Origin: an uncultured Monoglobus sp.
Lineage (GTDB): Bacteria > Bacillota > Clostridia > Monoglobales > Monoglobaceae
Assembly: GCA_947628795.1 (NCBI GenBank)
Contig: CANRBF010000024.1
Location: 1 to 64,000, forward strand
Reading direction: 5' to 3'
Length of the DNA stretch: 64,000 nucleotides
Shown: positions 36,016 through 45,522 of the stretch, piece by piece
Layout of the letters: every line of letters starts with the position of its first letter
Position numbering within the stretch: the stretch's first letter is position 1
Notes under the pieces: model-generated
Seen by the model: only the letters and a program-made list of their open reading frames with translations
What the model was told of the DNA's origin: nothing
Database searches by the model: none
Made by a program: the position numbers and the translations under genes

Positions 36016-36052
36016 AATATAAAATTAAAAATAATAAAAAGAAGATGATAAA

Positions 36053-36697
36053 TTGATTGATATTCTGACTGCCGCCATAATATTCCTGTTCATATTTATA
36101 GGATATAAAAACGGCTTTATAAAATCAGTGTATCGTGTGGCCGCGTTTATTGTCGGCATATTTCTGGCATACATTCTCTATGAGCCGCTCAAAAATATAT
36201 TGACAGACCTCGGATTTATGGATAAAATCGGCGGAATAATAAAAGATTTGAATAATTCTTATGCCGAGGAACACAAGATCGAGCTCGGAGAGGAAATTTT
36301 GCCGGGATATATGAAAAGTATGGTCGCAAACGGCCAAGTATCTTTAAACGATGCTCTGAACGGATTTTTAACGACAATGGTTATTAATATTTTGACTTTT
36401 TTGTTCATATTTATATTTGTCAGAATATTGATCGCCATAGTCGGAAAATTACTTCATATAGTGTCAAAGTTGCCGATCATCAGTTTTTTTGACCACGGAT
36501 TCGGAGTAATTTTCGGAATAGCGGAGAGCGTAATGCTTATATATTTGGTTCTTGCTCTGATATACGCGATCACGCCTATGAGACAAAATCCGACTGTCAT
36601 CGAATACATATCGGAATCAACGCTGACGAAAACAATGTACGAAAATAACCCAATCATCGATCTAATTTCACCGACCGATTACGAGGTTTTAATTTAA
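36053..36697 (+). CDS. CvpA-family membrane protein
   Basis: A 214-residue protein with four predicted transmembrane helices (about 2-18, 26-45, 105-128, 145-175). It begins with the family pattern IDILTAAIIFLFIFIGYKNGFIKSVYRV. The start is TTG at 36053 after AAGAAGATGA; no better ATG fits. CvpA proteins are linked to colicin V production in E. coli and to envelope robustness elsewhere, but the biochemical role is not settled. It lies 12 bases before rho, so it is probably in one transcription unit with it. Confidence 0.8.
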   Translation: MIDILTAAIIFLFIFIGYKNGFIKSVYRVAAFIVGIFLAYILYEPLKNILTDLGFMDKIGGIIKDLNNSYAEEHKIELGEEILPGYMKSMVANGQVSLNDALNGFLTTMVINILTFLFIFIFVRILIAIVGKLLHIVSKLPIISFFDHGFGVIFGIAESVMLIYLVLALIYAITPMRQNPTVIEYISESTLTKTMYENNPIIDLISPTDYEVLI

Positions 36698-36709
36698 AGG
36701 AGAGTATAT

Positions 36710-38332
36710 ATGAATAACATTTCGCAAAAAATAGAAGGTATGAAGATCCTTGAACTCAGAGATTATGCCAAAGGGCTGGGTATAAAAAGCGCTTATAAAT
36801 ATAAAAAGAATGAGCTTAAGGATTTGGTTTATGATTTTCTGAACAAAAACAAAACCGAAGATAAAAATCAGACTTCCGATACAAAATCCACGGAAAAATC
36901 GGAAAGCAAAATAAAAAAATCAGAAAACGGGTCCGAGCCCGCTCTGATCGATTATGCTCCGAAAAGTCAGGCCGGAGAGTATAAGCAGCATATAGAAAAA
37001 GAGAAAGAGAAAGAGAAAGAAAAAGAGAAAGAAAAAAAGCAGGAAAGTTTAAAACCGCAGGCGGAGAAAAAAGAAGAAATTCCCGCACCGCAGCCCGAAA
37101 AAAGAGATAAAACTTTCCAAACCGAGAGCCGTGACAAAAAAGACGGTGAATACAAAAAATTCGAACGGCCATATTATCAGAAAAAAGTTCAGGAAATCGA
37201 ATACAGCGATCCTGTGCACAGAACAAATCTTATGGAAGGCGTGCTTGAGATAATGGAGGAAGGCTACGGATTTCTTCGCTCCAACAATTATCAGAGCGGT
37301 CCTAACGACGTTTACGTTCCCATGGCCCAGATAAAGCGCTTCAGACTCAAAACCGGCGATTATATAGTCGGAAACACCAGAATGCAGCATGAGGGCGAAA
37401 AATTTCAGGCGCTGCTTTATGTTCAATATGTGAACGGAGACCGAGTAGACGCCGCGCTGCGCAGAAAATCATTCGAGGATCTGACCCCTATATATCCGAC
37501 CGAGAGAATAAGGCTTGAAACTCAAAGAACGGATTATTCAATGCGATTGATAGATTTGGTCGCGCCTATCGGCAAAGGTCAAAGGGGAATAATCGTGGCG
37601 CCTCCGAAAGCAGGAAAAACCACAATTCTCAAAAATATAGCCAACAGCATAACAAAAAACAATCCCGAAGTTCAGCTTATTGTGCTGCTGATTGATGAGA
37701 GACCCGAGGAAGTCACCGATATGCAGCGCAGCATCAAGGGCGACGTTATATTTTCGACCTTTGACGAGGAGCCCGAAAATCACACAAAGGTAGCGGAAAT
37801 CGTGCTCGAGCGCGCCAAGCGTTTGGTCGAGCATAAAAAAGACGTGGTCATCCTGCTCGACAGCATAACCCGTCTCGCGAGAGCTTATAATTTGACTATC
37901 GCACCGACAGGCAGAACTCTTTCCGGCGGACTTGATCCCGGCTCGCTGTATAAACCTAAAAGATTTTTCGGCGCCGCCCGAAACATAGAGGAAGGCGGAA
38001 GTCTGACTATACTCGCCACAGCTTTGATCGAGACCGGCAGCCGCATGGACGACGTTATATTTGAGGAATTCAAGGGCACCGGAAATATGGAAGTACATCT
38101 TGACAGAAAACTCCAGGAGCGCAGAATATTCCCCGCGATCGACCTGCAAAAATCCGGGACCCGAAAAGAGGAACTGCTGCTCACTCAGCGCGAAAAAGAA
38201 GCGATATACAGAGTACGCCGCGCGCTTATGGGACAAAATTCACCGGACGTTATCGAAAGCCTTTTGAGATATGTTATCGGCTCCAAAAACAACGACGAGC
38301 TGATAGCGGTAATAGAAAAAATGTTCAGATAA
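36710..38332 (+). CDS. rho: Transcription termination factor Rho
   Basis: A 540-residue protein. Residues 5-45 are the Rho N-terminal helical domain ([24 protein letters not shown]). An inserted, highly charged region (about 50-155) includes a run of alternating Lys-Glu near residues 97-112. The cold-shock-like RNA-binding domain ([19 protein letters not shown]) and hexameric ATPase follow, with Walker [16 protein letters not shown], Walker [17 protein letters not shown] and the R-loop region. It terminates untranslated transcripts. The AGGAGAG site is close to the ATG. The insert varies among Clostridia and could phase-separate or bind RNA, which is an inference. Confidence 0.95.
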   Translation: MNNISQKIEGMKILELRDYAKGLGIKSAYKYKKNELKDLVYDFLNKNKTEDKNQTSDTKSTEKSESKIKKSENGSEPALIDYAPKSQAGEYKQHIEKEKEKEKEKEKEKKQESLKPQAEKKEEIPAPQPEKRDKTFQTESRDKKDGEYKKFERPYYQKKVQEIEYSDPVHRTNLMEGVLEIMEEGYGFLRSNNYQSGPNDVYVPMAQIKRFRLKTGDYIVGNTRMQHEGEKFQALLYVQYVNGDRVDAALRRKSFEDLTPIYPTERIRLETQRTDYSMRLIDLVAPIGKGQRGIIVAPPKAGKTTILKNIANSITKNNPEVQLIVLLIDERPEEVTDMQRSIKGDVIFSTFDEEPENHTKVAEIVLERAKRLVEHKKDVVILLDSITRLARAYNLTIAPTGRTLSGGLDPGSLYKPKRFFGAARNIEEGGSLTILATALIETGSRMDDVIFEEFKGTGNMEVHLDRKLQERRIFPAIDLQKSGTRKEELLLTQREKEAIYRVRRALMGQNSPDVIESLLRYVIGSKNNDELIAVIEKMFR

Positions 38333-38361
38333 ACAACAGATACATTATAGGAGAATATATT

Positions 38362-39453
38362 ATGAAAAAACTTTCTTTAATAATAGCCTTGATTATCTCT
38401 GTTTCCGTTTTCGCGGGCTTCGCGCCTAAAAACAACGGCAATCCGACACCAAAACCGAATGATCAAGGCGCGCCCGCATGGCTGAATGAAGCCAACGCGA
38501 CTCCGACGCCAGCGCCTACCGCGAAACCCACTCAAACTCCGCGGCCTACCGCGAGACCCGCGGGAGCGACATTCGAGCCGACGACCGATCCGAATTTTTC
38601 ACAAACGCCGGAACCGGAGAATTCATCGTCGGAACAGCCGTCAGCTACGCCGGAGCCGACTCAGACTCCCAAACCCGAATTTGTAAAAGCCGGAACGCCC
38701 GAAGCGGAAACGATAAAAGTGCCGATACTTTTATATCATCATATATCCGATGATTTTAATTTGACAAACGCAATATCTATCATATCTCCCAGAGACTTTA
38801 ATCTTCATATGACCGCAATAAAAACGCAGTACACGCCGATAAGTCTCAGAGAATATGTTGAATTTGTAAATTGCAAAGACGGTTCAAAAACGCTTCCGAC
38901 CAACCCTATAATAGTCACATTTGACGACGGATATCTTTCAAATTATGAAGTCGCTTATCCGATCCTCAAAAAACTCGAGATCCCGGCCACTATATTTATT
39001 GTGACCGATACTGTCGGAGAAAAAAGCGGAGACGGCAAAGTTAATTATACGCATTTTAATTGGGAACAGGCAAAGGAAATGCAGGACAGCGGTCTTATTG
39101 ATATCGAATCGCACACAAACGACCACGTTAAACTGGGACAGCTTGATGCCGATACCGTTAATTATGAACTGAGAAAATCAAAATATTTGATTGAAAAAAA
39201 TTTGGGAAAAACCTGTGATATGATAGCTTATCCTTACGGTTCTTATTCCGACACGGCAATACAAGCCTCAAAAAAAGCGGGATTCATAGCCCAATGTCTG
39301 GTGGGAGACGACGCCACCGACATAGACTATGAAGTAAATATACCGCGCGACGGCGTTATGAATCTGACAAGGATCACGGTCAGCGGCACCATGGGCAACG
39401 TCAATATAATAGAACTCGTAAGAAAATCAATTGCCAATAAAAAAACAGATTAA
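38362..39453 (+). CDS. Secreted polysaccharide deacetylase
   Basis: A 363-residue protein. An N-terminal signal (MKKLSLIIALIISVSVFAGF) is followed by a Pro/Thr-rich linker (about 30-115), again of TPTPAPT type. The NodB homology domain has VTFDDGY (metal-binding Asp and catalytic Asp), the zinc motif SHTNDHVKL, and YPYGSYSDTA. It probably removes acetyl groups from peptidoglycan or another wall glycan outside the cell. It lies 29 bases after rho, with its own AGGAG, and ends at a strong hairpin. Confidence 0.88.
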   Translation: MKKLSLIIALIISVSVFAGFAPKNNGNPTPKPNDQGAPAWLNEANATPTPAPTAKPTQTPRPTARPAGATFEPTTDPNFSQTPEPENSSSEQPSATPEPTQTPKPEFVKAGTPEAETIKVPILLYHHISDDFNLTNAISIISPRDFNLHMTAIKTQYTPISLREYVEFVNCKDGSKTLPTNPIIVTFDDGYLSNYEVAYPILKKLEIPATIFIVTDTVGEKSGDGKVNYTHFNWEQAKEMQDSGLIDIESHTNDHVKLGQLDADTVNYELRKSKYLIEKNLGKTCDMIAYPYGSYSDTAIQASKKAGFIAQCLVGDDATDIDYEVNIPRDGVMNLTRITVSGTMGNVNIIELVRKSIANKKTD

Positions 39454-39459
39454 TATATA

Positions 39460-39496
39460 ATATCTCATCAGTTTACAAAGAAAACTGATGAGATAT
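39460..39496. terminator. Bidirectional terminator between convergent genes
   Basis: Perfect 15-base arms ATATCTCATCAGTTT and AAACTGATGAGATAT around a 7-base loop lie between the deacetylase stop and the dtd stop. Confidence 0.8.
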
Positions 39497-39500
39497 CTAT

Positions 39501-39950
39501 TTATATTCCGTTTCCATCCTCCAAAATAACTGTAAACGGCCCGTCATTAATTAAACTCACTTTCATGTCGGCGCCGAATATCCCATGCTCAACTTTATTA
39601 AAAAATTTTTTTGAATATTCTATAAAATAGTTATAAAGTTCTTCCGCGTGATTCGGCGACCCGGCGTTTATAAAACTCGGACGGTTGCCCTTTCGACAGT
39701 CGGCATAAAGAGTGAATTGAGATACAACCAAAATTTCTCCTCCTATATCGGTTATCGAAAGATTTGTTTTACCGTTTTCATCCGAAAAAATTCTGAGTTT
39801 TGAAATTTTTTGAACTGCTTTTTCTATTTTTTCTTTTGTATCATCGTTTGAAATGCCGAGCAATATCAAAAATCCTTTTCCTATTTTTCCAATGATATTA
39901 TCATCGACTTCGACCGACGAATTCAAGACTCGCTGTATAACAATTTTCAT
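39501..39950 (-). CDS. dtd: D-aminoacyl-tRNA deacylase
   Basis: About 149 residues from the ATG at 39950, which has GGAGG upstream; the frame is open eight codons more. The family motifs SQFTLYAD and NDGPFTV (the Gly-cisPro motif that reads chirality) are intact. It hydrolyses D-amino acids mischarged on tRNA. Its usual partner relA is not adjacent. Confidence 0.93.
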   Translation of the reverse strand: MKIVIQRVLNSSVEVDDNIIGKIGKGFLILLGISNDDTKEKIEKAVQKISKLRIFSDENGKTNLSITDIGGEILVVSQFTLYADCRKGNRPSFINAGSPNHAEELYNYFIEYSKKFFNKVEHGIFGADMKVSLINDGPFTVILEDGNGI

Positions 39951-40095
39951 AATATCCTCCAAAATAACAATCAAAAACTCACTTTTAATTACTTATTGCC
40001 ATATTCATATTCGTAGGGACGGACGACCTCGGCCGCCCGCTCTGTTTTCTAATTATAAATCATTGATAACCACGTTCATATTAACTAAAATAATT

Positions 40096-40125
40096 AAAAA
40101 GGGGCTGTATAGAACAGCCCCCCGC
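40096..40125 (-). terminator. Terminator of the ribosomal operon after rplL
   Basis: GGGGCTGT pairs with ACAGCCCC; on the minus strand the stem is followed by TTTTT. The stretch 39996-40095 to its left holds a degraded palindromic repeat (GACGGACGACCTCGGCCGCC). Confidence 0.85.
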
Positions 40126-40140
40126 TTTTTAAAATCAAAC

Positions 40141-40512
40141 TTATTTGAGTTCAACCTGAGCGCCAACCTCTTCGAGCTTGGTCTTGATCTCCTCGGCCTC
40201 TTCCTTGGAAACGCCTTCCTTAACGGGATTGGGAGCGCCGTCAACCAGCTTCTTGGCGTCTGCCAGACCAAGACTTGTGATCTCGCGAACTACCTTGATA
40301 ACCTTGATCTTCTGAGCGCCCGCGCCTGCCAGAATTACGTCGAATTCTGTCTGCTCGGCCTCAGCCGCGCCGCCTTCACCGCCGCCGCCTGCCATCATAA
40401 CGGGAGCCGCAGCGCTTACGCCAAACTCTTCTTCCAGAGCCTTTACCAGATCATTAACTTCAACCAGAGTTAACTCTTTGATTTCATCAAGAATTTTTGT
40501 TATATCTGCCAT
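40141..40512 (-). CDS. rplL: Ribosomal protein L7/L12
   Basis: A 123-residue protein starting [18 protein letters not shown], with the start chosen for the GGAGG spacing. The N-terminal dimerisation helices, an Ala/Gly-rich hinge (about 35-52), and the C-terminal factor-binding domain ending [13 protein letters not shown] are all present. It forms the ribosomal stalk with L10. Confidence 0.97.
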   Translation of the reverse strand: MADITKILDEIKELTLVEVNDLVKALEEEFGVSAAAPVMMAGGGGEGGAAEAEQTEFDVILAGAGAQKIKVIKVVREITSLGLADAKKLVDGAPNPVKEGVSKEEAEEIKTKLEEVGAQVELK

Positions 40513-40591
40513 TTTTTTATCCTCCATTTTTTAAATTTTAAGATTACTTTTCAAAAATTCATTTTGCCGATCATATCGGCTTATTTGCCGC

Positions 40592-41230
40592 TTATTCCGC
40601 GGCAGGTGCTTCTTCCGCCGCGGGAGTCTCATCGGCCGCGGGTGCTTCCTCTGCGGGCGCTTCTTCAGCCGCTGCTTCTTCAGCGGGAGCCGCTTCGGCG
40701 GGAACAACGATATCCGTCATTTTCTCAACGCCGGCTTCGGACGCCTTGTCGGCCATAGCCTGCAGAGCGCGGGCAAGAGCGCCGATAGGCGAGAGCATAG
40801 AGCCCATCATCTTAGAAATAAGAACATCCTTTGAGGGGATCGAAGCGTATTTCTTTACCTCGTCGATTGAGATAACCGCGCCTTCCACAAATCCGCCCTT
40901 AATTTCAAGCTGCTCGTTCTTCTTCGCAAAATCGCAGAGAACCTTCGCGGGCGACACAACATCGTCGCTGCATGTGGCGAGAGCCGTGGGACCTTCCAAA
41001 ATGCTGTCAAGTCCCTCAAGTCCCGCTTCTTTTACCGCAAAATGTATAATACTGTTTTTGATTACCGTATATTCAACATTCGCTTCGCGAAGTTTGCGTC
41101 TGAGTTCGGTATCCTGATCGACCGTGAGACCTCTGTAATCCGCGAGCACGCCCGCCTGAGAATTATTCAGTCTCTCAACCAGCTTTTGAACCATTGCTTT
41201 TTTGCTTTCCAATATTTTTGCGCTTGGCAT
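40592..41230 (-). CDS. rplJ: Ribosomal protein L10 with an acidic Ala/Glu/Pro tail
   Basis: About 212 residues from MPSAKILESKKA at 41230, after GGAGG. The core (about 1-175) is a normal L10. It is followed by about 35 residues of Ala-Glu-Glu-Ala-Pro repeats that most L10 proteins lack. L10 anchors L7/L12 and also binds its own leader RNA (41250-41375) to repress synthesis. The upstream open extension codes through the leader and is not translated from a sensible start. Confidence 0.95.
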   Translation of the reverse strand: MPSAKILESKKAMVQKLVERLNNSQAGVLADYRGLTVDQDTELRRKLREANVEYTVIKNSIIHFAVKEAGLEGLDSILEGPTALATCSDDVVSPAKVLCDFAKKNEQLEIKGGFVEGAVISIDEVKKYASIPSKDVLISKMMGSMLSPIGALARALQAMADKASEAGVEKMTDIVVPAEAAPAEEAAAEEAPAEEAPAADETPAAEEAPAAE

Positions 41231-41249
41231 TAATCTGTATCCTCCTTCC

Positions 41250-41375
41250 GTAAAAAATCCCTCGCAAACAAAACGAGGGATAATATTACGCATATAACAA
41301 TAATATATATCATCCTCGGCAGGACTTATGGCTCGCGTCGCTTTTGCGGCTTTGCCGCCTGCTGTCTGCGGAAAA
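41250..41375 (-). promoter_or_regulatory. L10 ribosomal protein leader with attenuator
   Basis: On the minus strand the hallmark CCGCAGACAGCAGGCGGC and the downstream CCTGCCGAGG form the conserved L10 leader fold (kink-turn type). They are followed by ATCCCTCG/CGAGGGAT and TTTTTT, a terminator 20 bases before rplJ. Known from Firmicutes: L10(L12)4 binding here controls rplJL expression. Confidence 0.88.
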
Positions 41376-41393
41376 ATATCTCAACAAATAATT

Positions 41394-41422
41394 ATTTTAA
41401 CACAAAAATTATTATTTGTCAA
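41394..41422 (-). promoter_or_regulatory. Internal promoter for rplJ-rplL
   Basis: Minus strand TTGACA (complement of 41417-41422), a 17-base spacer, TAAAAT (complement of 41394-41399). The -35 box begins a few bases after the rplA stop. Confidence 0.8.
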
Positions 41423-41424
41423 TA

Positions 41425-42120
41425 CTAAGCTTCTAATCTGTTCGCGGCAATTTTAACGCCGGGACCCATCGTTGACGCGATAGTCACGGACCTCAAATAA
41501 ATACCTTTCGCTGCCGCGGGCTTCGCTTTTATGATAGCACTCATCAGAACCTTGAAGTTCTCCTTGAGTTTATCGGGGCCGAATGAAGCCTTGCCTATGG
41601 GACAGTGGATAATATTCGCCTTATCCAGTCTGTACTCGATTTTACCGGCCTTAGCCTCCTGAACGGCTTTTGCCACATCGGGAGTAACGGTGCCGGCCTT
41701 GGGGTTAGGCATAAGTCCCTTAGGACCGAGTATTCTACCGATCCTGCCGACAACGCCCATCATATCGGGGCTTGCGATGGCAACATCGAAATCAAACCAG
41801 TTTTCTGTCTGGATCTTTTGAGCCATATCCTCGGCTCCAACATAATCGGCGCCCGCCGCTTTCGCGGCCTCCGCCTTATCATCGCGGGCGAACACGAGGA
41901 CCTTAACGTCCTTACCCGTTCCGTTGGGGAGAACAACGGCTCCTCTTACCTGCTGATCTGCGTGTCTTGAGTCAACGCCCAGCTTCGCGTGAAGCTCGAT
42001 CGTCTCGTCAAACTTAGCGGTAGCCGTCTTGCAAACCAGCTTAAGCGCCTCATCGGGATCGTACAGCTTGCCCTTTTCAATGAGCTTCACCGCGTCCTGA
42101 TATTTTTTACCTTTCTTCAT
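41425..42120 (-). CDS. rplA: Ribosomal protein L1
   Basis: A 231-residue protein of normal length ([29 protein letters not shown]-type motif as [14 protein letters not shown]). AAGGAGG precedes it. It forms the mobile L1 stalk and in other bacteria also represses its own operon. Confidence 0.97.
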   Translation of the reverse strand: MKKGKKYQDAVKLIEKGKLYDPDEALKLVCKTATAKFDETIELHAKLGVDSRHADQQVRGAVVLPNGTGKDVKVLVFARDDKAEAAKAAGADYVGAEDMAQKIQTENWFDFDVAIASPDMMGVVGRIGRILGPKGLMPNPKAGTVTPDVAKAVQEAKAGKIEYRLDKANIIHCPIGKASFGPDKLKENFKVLMSAIIKAKPAAAKGIYLRSVTIASTMGPGVKIAANRLEA

Positions 42121-42182
42121 AAAATAAATCCTCCTTCGTGGTTACGCAGAATTAAAAATTCCTCCCACTTTACTAATAAGCT

Positions 42183-42608
42183 TTACTCCGCTACCGTTAT
42201 ACCCATCGAGCGGGCAGTTCCGGCTATCATGGACATTGCCGCCTCAACAGACGCCGCGTTCAGATCGGGCATCTTCTTCTCGGCTATCTCCTTAAGAGCT
42301 TCTTTCGATATCTGAGCCACTTTGGTCTTGTTGGGAACTCCCGAACCCTTGTCAATGCCGCAGGCCTTCTTTATAAGAACCGGAGCCGGCGGGGTCTTGG
42401 TGATGAAAGAGAACGATCTGTCCTGATATACCGTGATAACTACCGGTATAATAGTACCCATATCGGCTCTTGTTTTTTCATTAAACTGCTTTGTGAACTC
42501 CATAATATTCACGCCGTGCTGACCGAGAGCCGGACCTACGGGAGGAGCCGGCGTAGCCTGTCCCGCGGGGATCTGCAGCTTAATATAACCTGTGATTTTC
42601 TGTGCCAT
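42183..42608 (-). CDS. rplK: Ribosomal protein L11
   Basis: A 141-residue protein from [20 protein letters not shown] at 42608, the family start, after [22 protein letters not shown] is the thiostrepton-region N-terminal domain. It binds the GTPase-associated centre of 23S rRNA. Confidence 0.97.
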   Translation of the reverse strand: MAQKITGYIKLQIPAGQATPAPPVGPALGQHGVNIMEFTKQFNEKTRADMGTIIPVVITVYQDRSFSFITKTPPAPVLIKKACGIDKGSGVPNKTKVAQISKEALKEIAEKKMPDLNAASVEAAMSMIAGTARSMGITVAE

Positions 42609-42758
42609 GTGAATACACCTCCTTGTACACTTTTGCAAGCTCTAATCATTATATTTAATTAGAGGTTACATTTGTGGTATTATCGGGCGTGAGCCCTCCC
42701 ACAGGCCTGATAATATCAGGCGTATATAAACGGAAAAATATCCGTGTGGGTAACAAAT
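42609..42758 (-). promoter_or_regulatory. Structured nusG-rplK intergenic leader
   Basis: On the minus strand GCCTGATATTATCAGGC forms a perfect hairpin. It is followed by CCTGTGGGAGGGCTCACGCC and TACCACAAA, where GTGGGA and the later ACCAC could pair. A similar GTGGGAGG...CCACAAA pattern before rplK occurs in many Firmicutes as I recall, so an L11- or L1-responsive leader is likely but not proven. Confidence 0.5.
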
Positions 42759-43283
42759 TTATGCAATTGATTCGATCTGATTAAACTCAAGCTCAACGTC
42801 GGTATCTCTGCCAAACATCGAGACCTTGACCTTAACCTTTTTCTTTTCAAGGTTTATTTCATTGATAACTCCCAAAAATCCTTCGAGAGCTCCGTATTTT
42901 ACCCTGATGCTGTCTCCCACCTCAAAGTCGATCTTAACGGTCTTGTGTTCAAGACCCATTTTTTCGATCTCCTCGTCGGTGAGCGCCACGGGCTTTGAAC
43001 CGGGACCGACAAATCCCGTCACACCGCGGCAGTTGCGAACCACGTACCAGCTCTGATCATTCATTATCATTTTCACCATAACATAGCTGGGAAATATCTT
43101 GCGCTCGGTAACCTTTTTTTTGTTATCCTTGATCTCAATTACCTCTTCCATTGGCACCTTGACATCCTGGATAACATCTTCCATACCGCGATTCTCAACG
43201 GTTTTTAAAATATCGTCCATAACCTTGTTCTCATATCCCGAATAAGTGTGGGCGACATACCATTTAGCTTTATTGTCTGCCAT
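42759..43283 (-). CDS. nusG: Transcription antitermination factor NusG
   Basis: A 174-residue protein. NGN domain KWYVAHTYSGYENKV at the N-terminus; KOW domain EVGDSIRVKYGALEGFLGVINEIN at the C-terminus. It links RNA polymerase to the ribosome or Rho. It lies between secE and rplK as in most bacteria. Confidence 0.97.
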   Translation of the reverse strand: MADNKAKWYVAHTYSGYENKVMDDILKTVENRGMEDVIQDVKVPMEEVIEIKDNKKKVTERKIFPSYVMVKMIMNDQSWYVVRNCRGVTGFVGPGSKPVALTDEEIEKMGLEHKTVKIDFEVGDSIRVKYGALEGFLGVINEINLEKKKVKVKVSMFGRDTDVELEFNQIESIA

Positions 43284-43300
43284 AAAACATCACCTTACTT

Positions 43301-43510
43301 TTATCTGTTGATTATAAACGATATTCCCCATGTGAACAAAGCGTCCAAAACCCAGATAACTATGCCGACAATAAGAACGTAGAGCATAACAACAAGAGTA
43401 TTCTGCCGAATCTTTTTGAAAGTGGGCCAAACGACCTTTTTCATCTCGGCTTTAACTTCCCTTACATACTTTGCTATTCTCTGAAAAAAGCTCATTTTTG
43501 TTTTTTCCAT
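43301..43510 (-). CDS. secE: Preprotein translocase subunit SecE
   Basis: A 69-residue protein with one transmembrane helix (about 38-62) preceded by the conserved amphipathic VREVKAEMKKVVWPT. It is part of the SecYEG channel. The short single-helix form is typical of Firmicutes. Confidence 0.95.
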   Translation of the reverse strand: MEKTKMSFFQRIAKYVREVKAEMKKVVWPTFKKIRQNTLVVMLYVLIVGIVIWVLDALFTWGISFIINR

Positions 43511-43527
43511 TTTCTACACCTCAATAA

Positions 43528-43677
43528 TTACTTCGTTTCTCTGTGAACAGTGTGCTTTCTGCAGAATCTGCAATATTTTTTCATCTCGATCCTGTCGGGG
43601 CAGTTCTGTTTGTTTTTCGTCGTGTCGTAATTTCTCTGTTTGCACTCGGTGCAAGCCAGCGTAATCTTTGTTTGCAT
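43528..43677 (-). CDS. rpmG: Ribosomal protein L33 (zinc type)
   Basis: A 49-residue protein, [20 protein letters not shown]..., with two CxxC pairs (CTEC and CRFC) that bind zinc. It is the first gene of the rpmG-secE-nusG-rplKAJL operon. Confidence 0.95.
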   Translation of the reverse strand: MQTKITLACTECKQRNYDTTKNKQNCPDRIEMKKYCRFCRKHTVHRETK

Positions 43678-43730
43678 AATTTCACCTCAAATTCTAAAAC
43701 ACAAATAAAGCCTCCAAAGAGGCAATATCT

Positions 43731-43759
43731 ATACTAACACATTTTTTTCAAGTTGTCAA
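43731..43759 (-). promoter_or_regulatory. Promoter of the rpmG-secE-nusG-rplKAJL operon
   Basis: Minus strand TTGACA (complement of 43754-43759), a 17-base spacer, TAGTAT (complement of 43731-43736). Confidence 0.8.
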
Positions 43760-43861
43760 CAATTTTTTTAGAAAAATTTTGAATAAAATTAACATAAAAA
43801 ACTTGTCCTCAATATATAGTAACATATAAATCAAAATATACAATATAATGAGGTAAATTTG

Positions 43862-44902
43862 ATGGACAGCTTAAAAATCATTTTTGTATATATAGGATTA
43901 ATAGTAGGTGCCGGCTTCGCTTCGGGACGGGAAATATGCGAATATTTTAATTTCTGCTCAAATTCCGACTACGGCGGAATTATTCTGGCGTCGCTGCTTT
44001 TCGCTTTTATCTGCTATATTATACTCAAAAAATCGGCCGAATATAATTTATATAATATTAAAGACTATGTATATCATACCTTTTCATATTCAAAAATACT
44101 TCAAAAGCTGTTTTTGGCTCTCATTTTCGCCGATCTGGCGGTGGGACTTATCGTGATGCTCTCATCCTTCGGAGAAATAATAAGCGCGAGATTTGAAATA
44201 TCAAAGTTTTCGGGCTCTGTAATATTGGCTCTTTTATGCGTCGCCGTATTCATATTTGATATAAGAGGCATTGCCGCAATAAACATAATACTTGTTCCCG
44301 TAATAATTATTACAATAACCGTAATATGCCTTTTTTCCATACTCACAAAAATATACAGCCCTGCCTTTAATCCGAGAGATTTTTTCATGGGTTTTGATAG
44401 AAACATATTTCTTATGTCAATATTTTATGTAAGCTACAACACTTTGACCGCCGCCTCTGTGCTGTCTCCCCTTTCAAAAACAATAAAATCAAAAAAGAAT
44501 ATATTGATAGGCTCTGCAGCCGCCGGATTTATTATAGGCCTGCTGATTTTTATTGTGTGGATGGCCGTTAGATTAAATTTCAAAACTCTATGGTACGAAA
44601 GTTTCCCATTAAAAAAGCTGGCCGGAGCGATAAACAACAATTTTGAGGACATCTATTCCCTCTGTCTCATGTTCTCAATATTTACCACCGCCGTATCCGA
44701 AGGCTACGGAATACTTTCATATTTTAAGCCTGATTCCGCTATAAAGCGCGGAATATATTCCTTTATAATTTTTGCCGCTCTTCTGCCCCTGTCGCGCCTC
44801 GGCTTTTCTTATTTGGTAAAAAATCTGTATTTTATAATGGGAGCCCTCGGTACGGTTTGGACTGTTTTTATAATCACAGACTTTTTAAGAAACAAATATT
44901 AA
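43862..44902 (+). CDS. YkvI-like multi-pass membrane transporter
   Basis: About 346 residues from the ATG at 43862 with GAGG upstream; a TTG one codon earlier is less likely. Ten or so transmembrane segments. The opening IIFVYIGLIVGAGFASGREI is the signature of the YkvI family, which has a transporter (APC-like) fold. The substrate is unknown. It stands alone, divergent from the ribosomal operon. A probable promoter is TTGTCC (43803-43808), a 16-base spacer, TATAAA (43825-43830). Confidence 0.8.
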   Translation: MDSLKIIFVYIGLIVGAGFASGREICEYFNFCSNSDYGGIILASLLFAFICYIILKKSAEYNLYNIKDYVYHTFSYSKILQKLFLALIFADLAVGLIVMLSSFGEIISARFEISKFSGSVILALLCVAVFIFDIRGIAAINIILVPVIIITITVICLFSILTKIYSPAFNPRDFFMGFDRNIFLMSIFYVSYNTLTAASVLSPLSKTIKSKKNILIGSAAAGFIIGLLIFIVWMAVRLNFKTLWYESFPLKKLAGAINNNFEDIYSLCLMFSIFTTAVSEGYGILSYFKPDSAIKRGIYSFIIFAALLPLSRLGFSYLVKNLYFIMGALGTVWTVFIITDFLRNKY

Positions 44903-45115
44903 CACTTTGACCGTTAATAAACTGTTTATAAATTGTGGGAAATTTTTCAATTATTCAAAAACGGTATAAAATGTTAATATTAAAATTAATTTACAAACCC
45001 GTTATAAACCCGTTAAATTTAAGTTAAAATAAGCCCAAACCGAGTTTTATACATTTCCCACCGCCCCAACAACAACTTCTGCAACAAAAATAAATAAAAT
45101 ATATTATATATAAAT
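44903..45115. other. AT-rich intergenic stretch without a visible gene
   Basis: Only a short tandem repeat of AAACCCGTTA (44995-45004 and 45006-45015) stands out. No convincing reading frame or terminator. Confidence 0.5.
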
Positions 45116-45522
45116 ATAAAAGGCTCCCCTTCTTTTAGGAGGGAGAGCTGCCAACGTAGTGATTAGTAATTAGAGAATAGTGACTACGCGAAGATAGTTT
45201 GAAAAAAATCGTTCGTATTTCCCCGCGAACGTAGGAGTCAGGCTCGCCCCTTGGAGAGAGCTGTCAGCAAAGCTGACTGAGAGGGGTGGTCTAGTCCCTA
45301 TGTTCTCACCTCCGTCTTTTCGCCAAAGGCGAAAATCCACTTCCTCCCGAGAGGAGGCAAAATATAGGCGCCCCCTCGGGGATAATTAGCAAGCTTGCTT
45401 GCGGGTTCAAAGCTATCTTTCAAAATTGCTTGCAATTTTGACTAAGAGCTTCCTTAATGCTGTCGGGCAAAGCCCGGCTGAGGGGGATCCTATGTTCCTA
45501 GTTACTATTCCCTAGTCCCTAT
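45116..45522. repeat. Largest mosaic of intergenic repeat modules
   Basis: In order: a partial GGAGGGAGAGCTG piece, a heptamer array after CAACGTAG (45152-45186), a GAGAGGGG module with stem GTCAGC/GCTGAC (45240-45288), a short heptamer piece, a CACCTCCGTC module with stem TTTTCGCC/GGCGAAAA (45306-45358), a GGCGCCCCCTCGGGG module (45365-45380), the module with stem CAAAATTGC/GCAATTTTG (45386-45460), and a final heptamer array (45490-45522) that touches the 3' end of the next gene. Confidence 0.8.
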
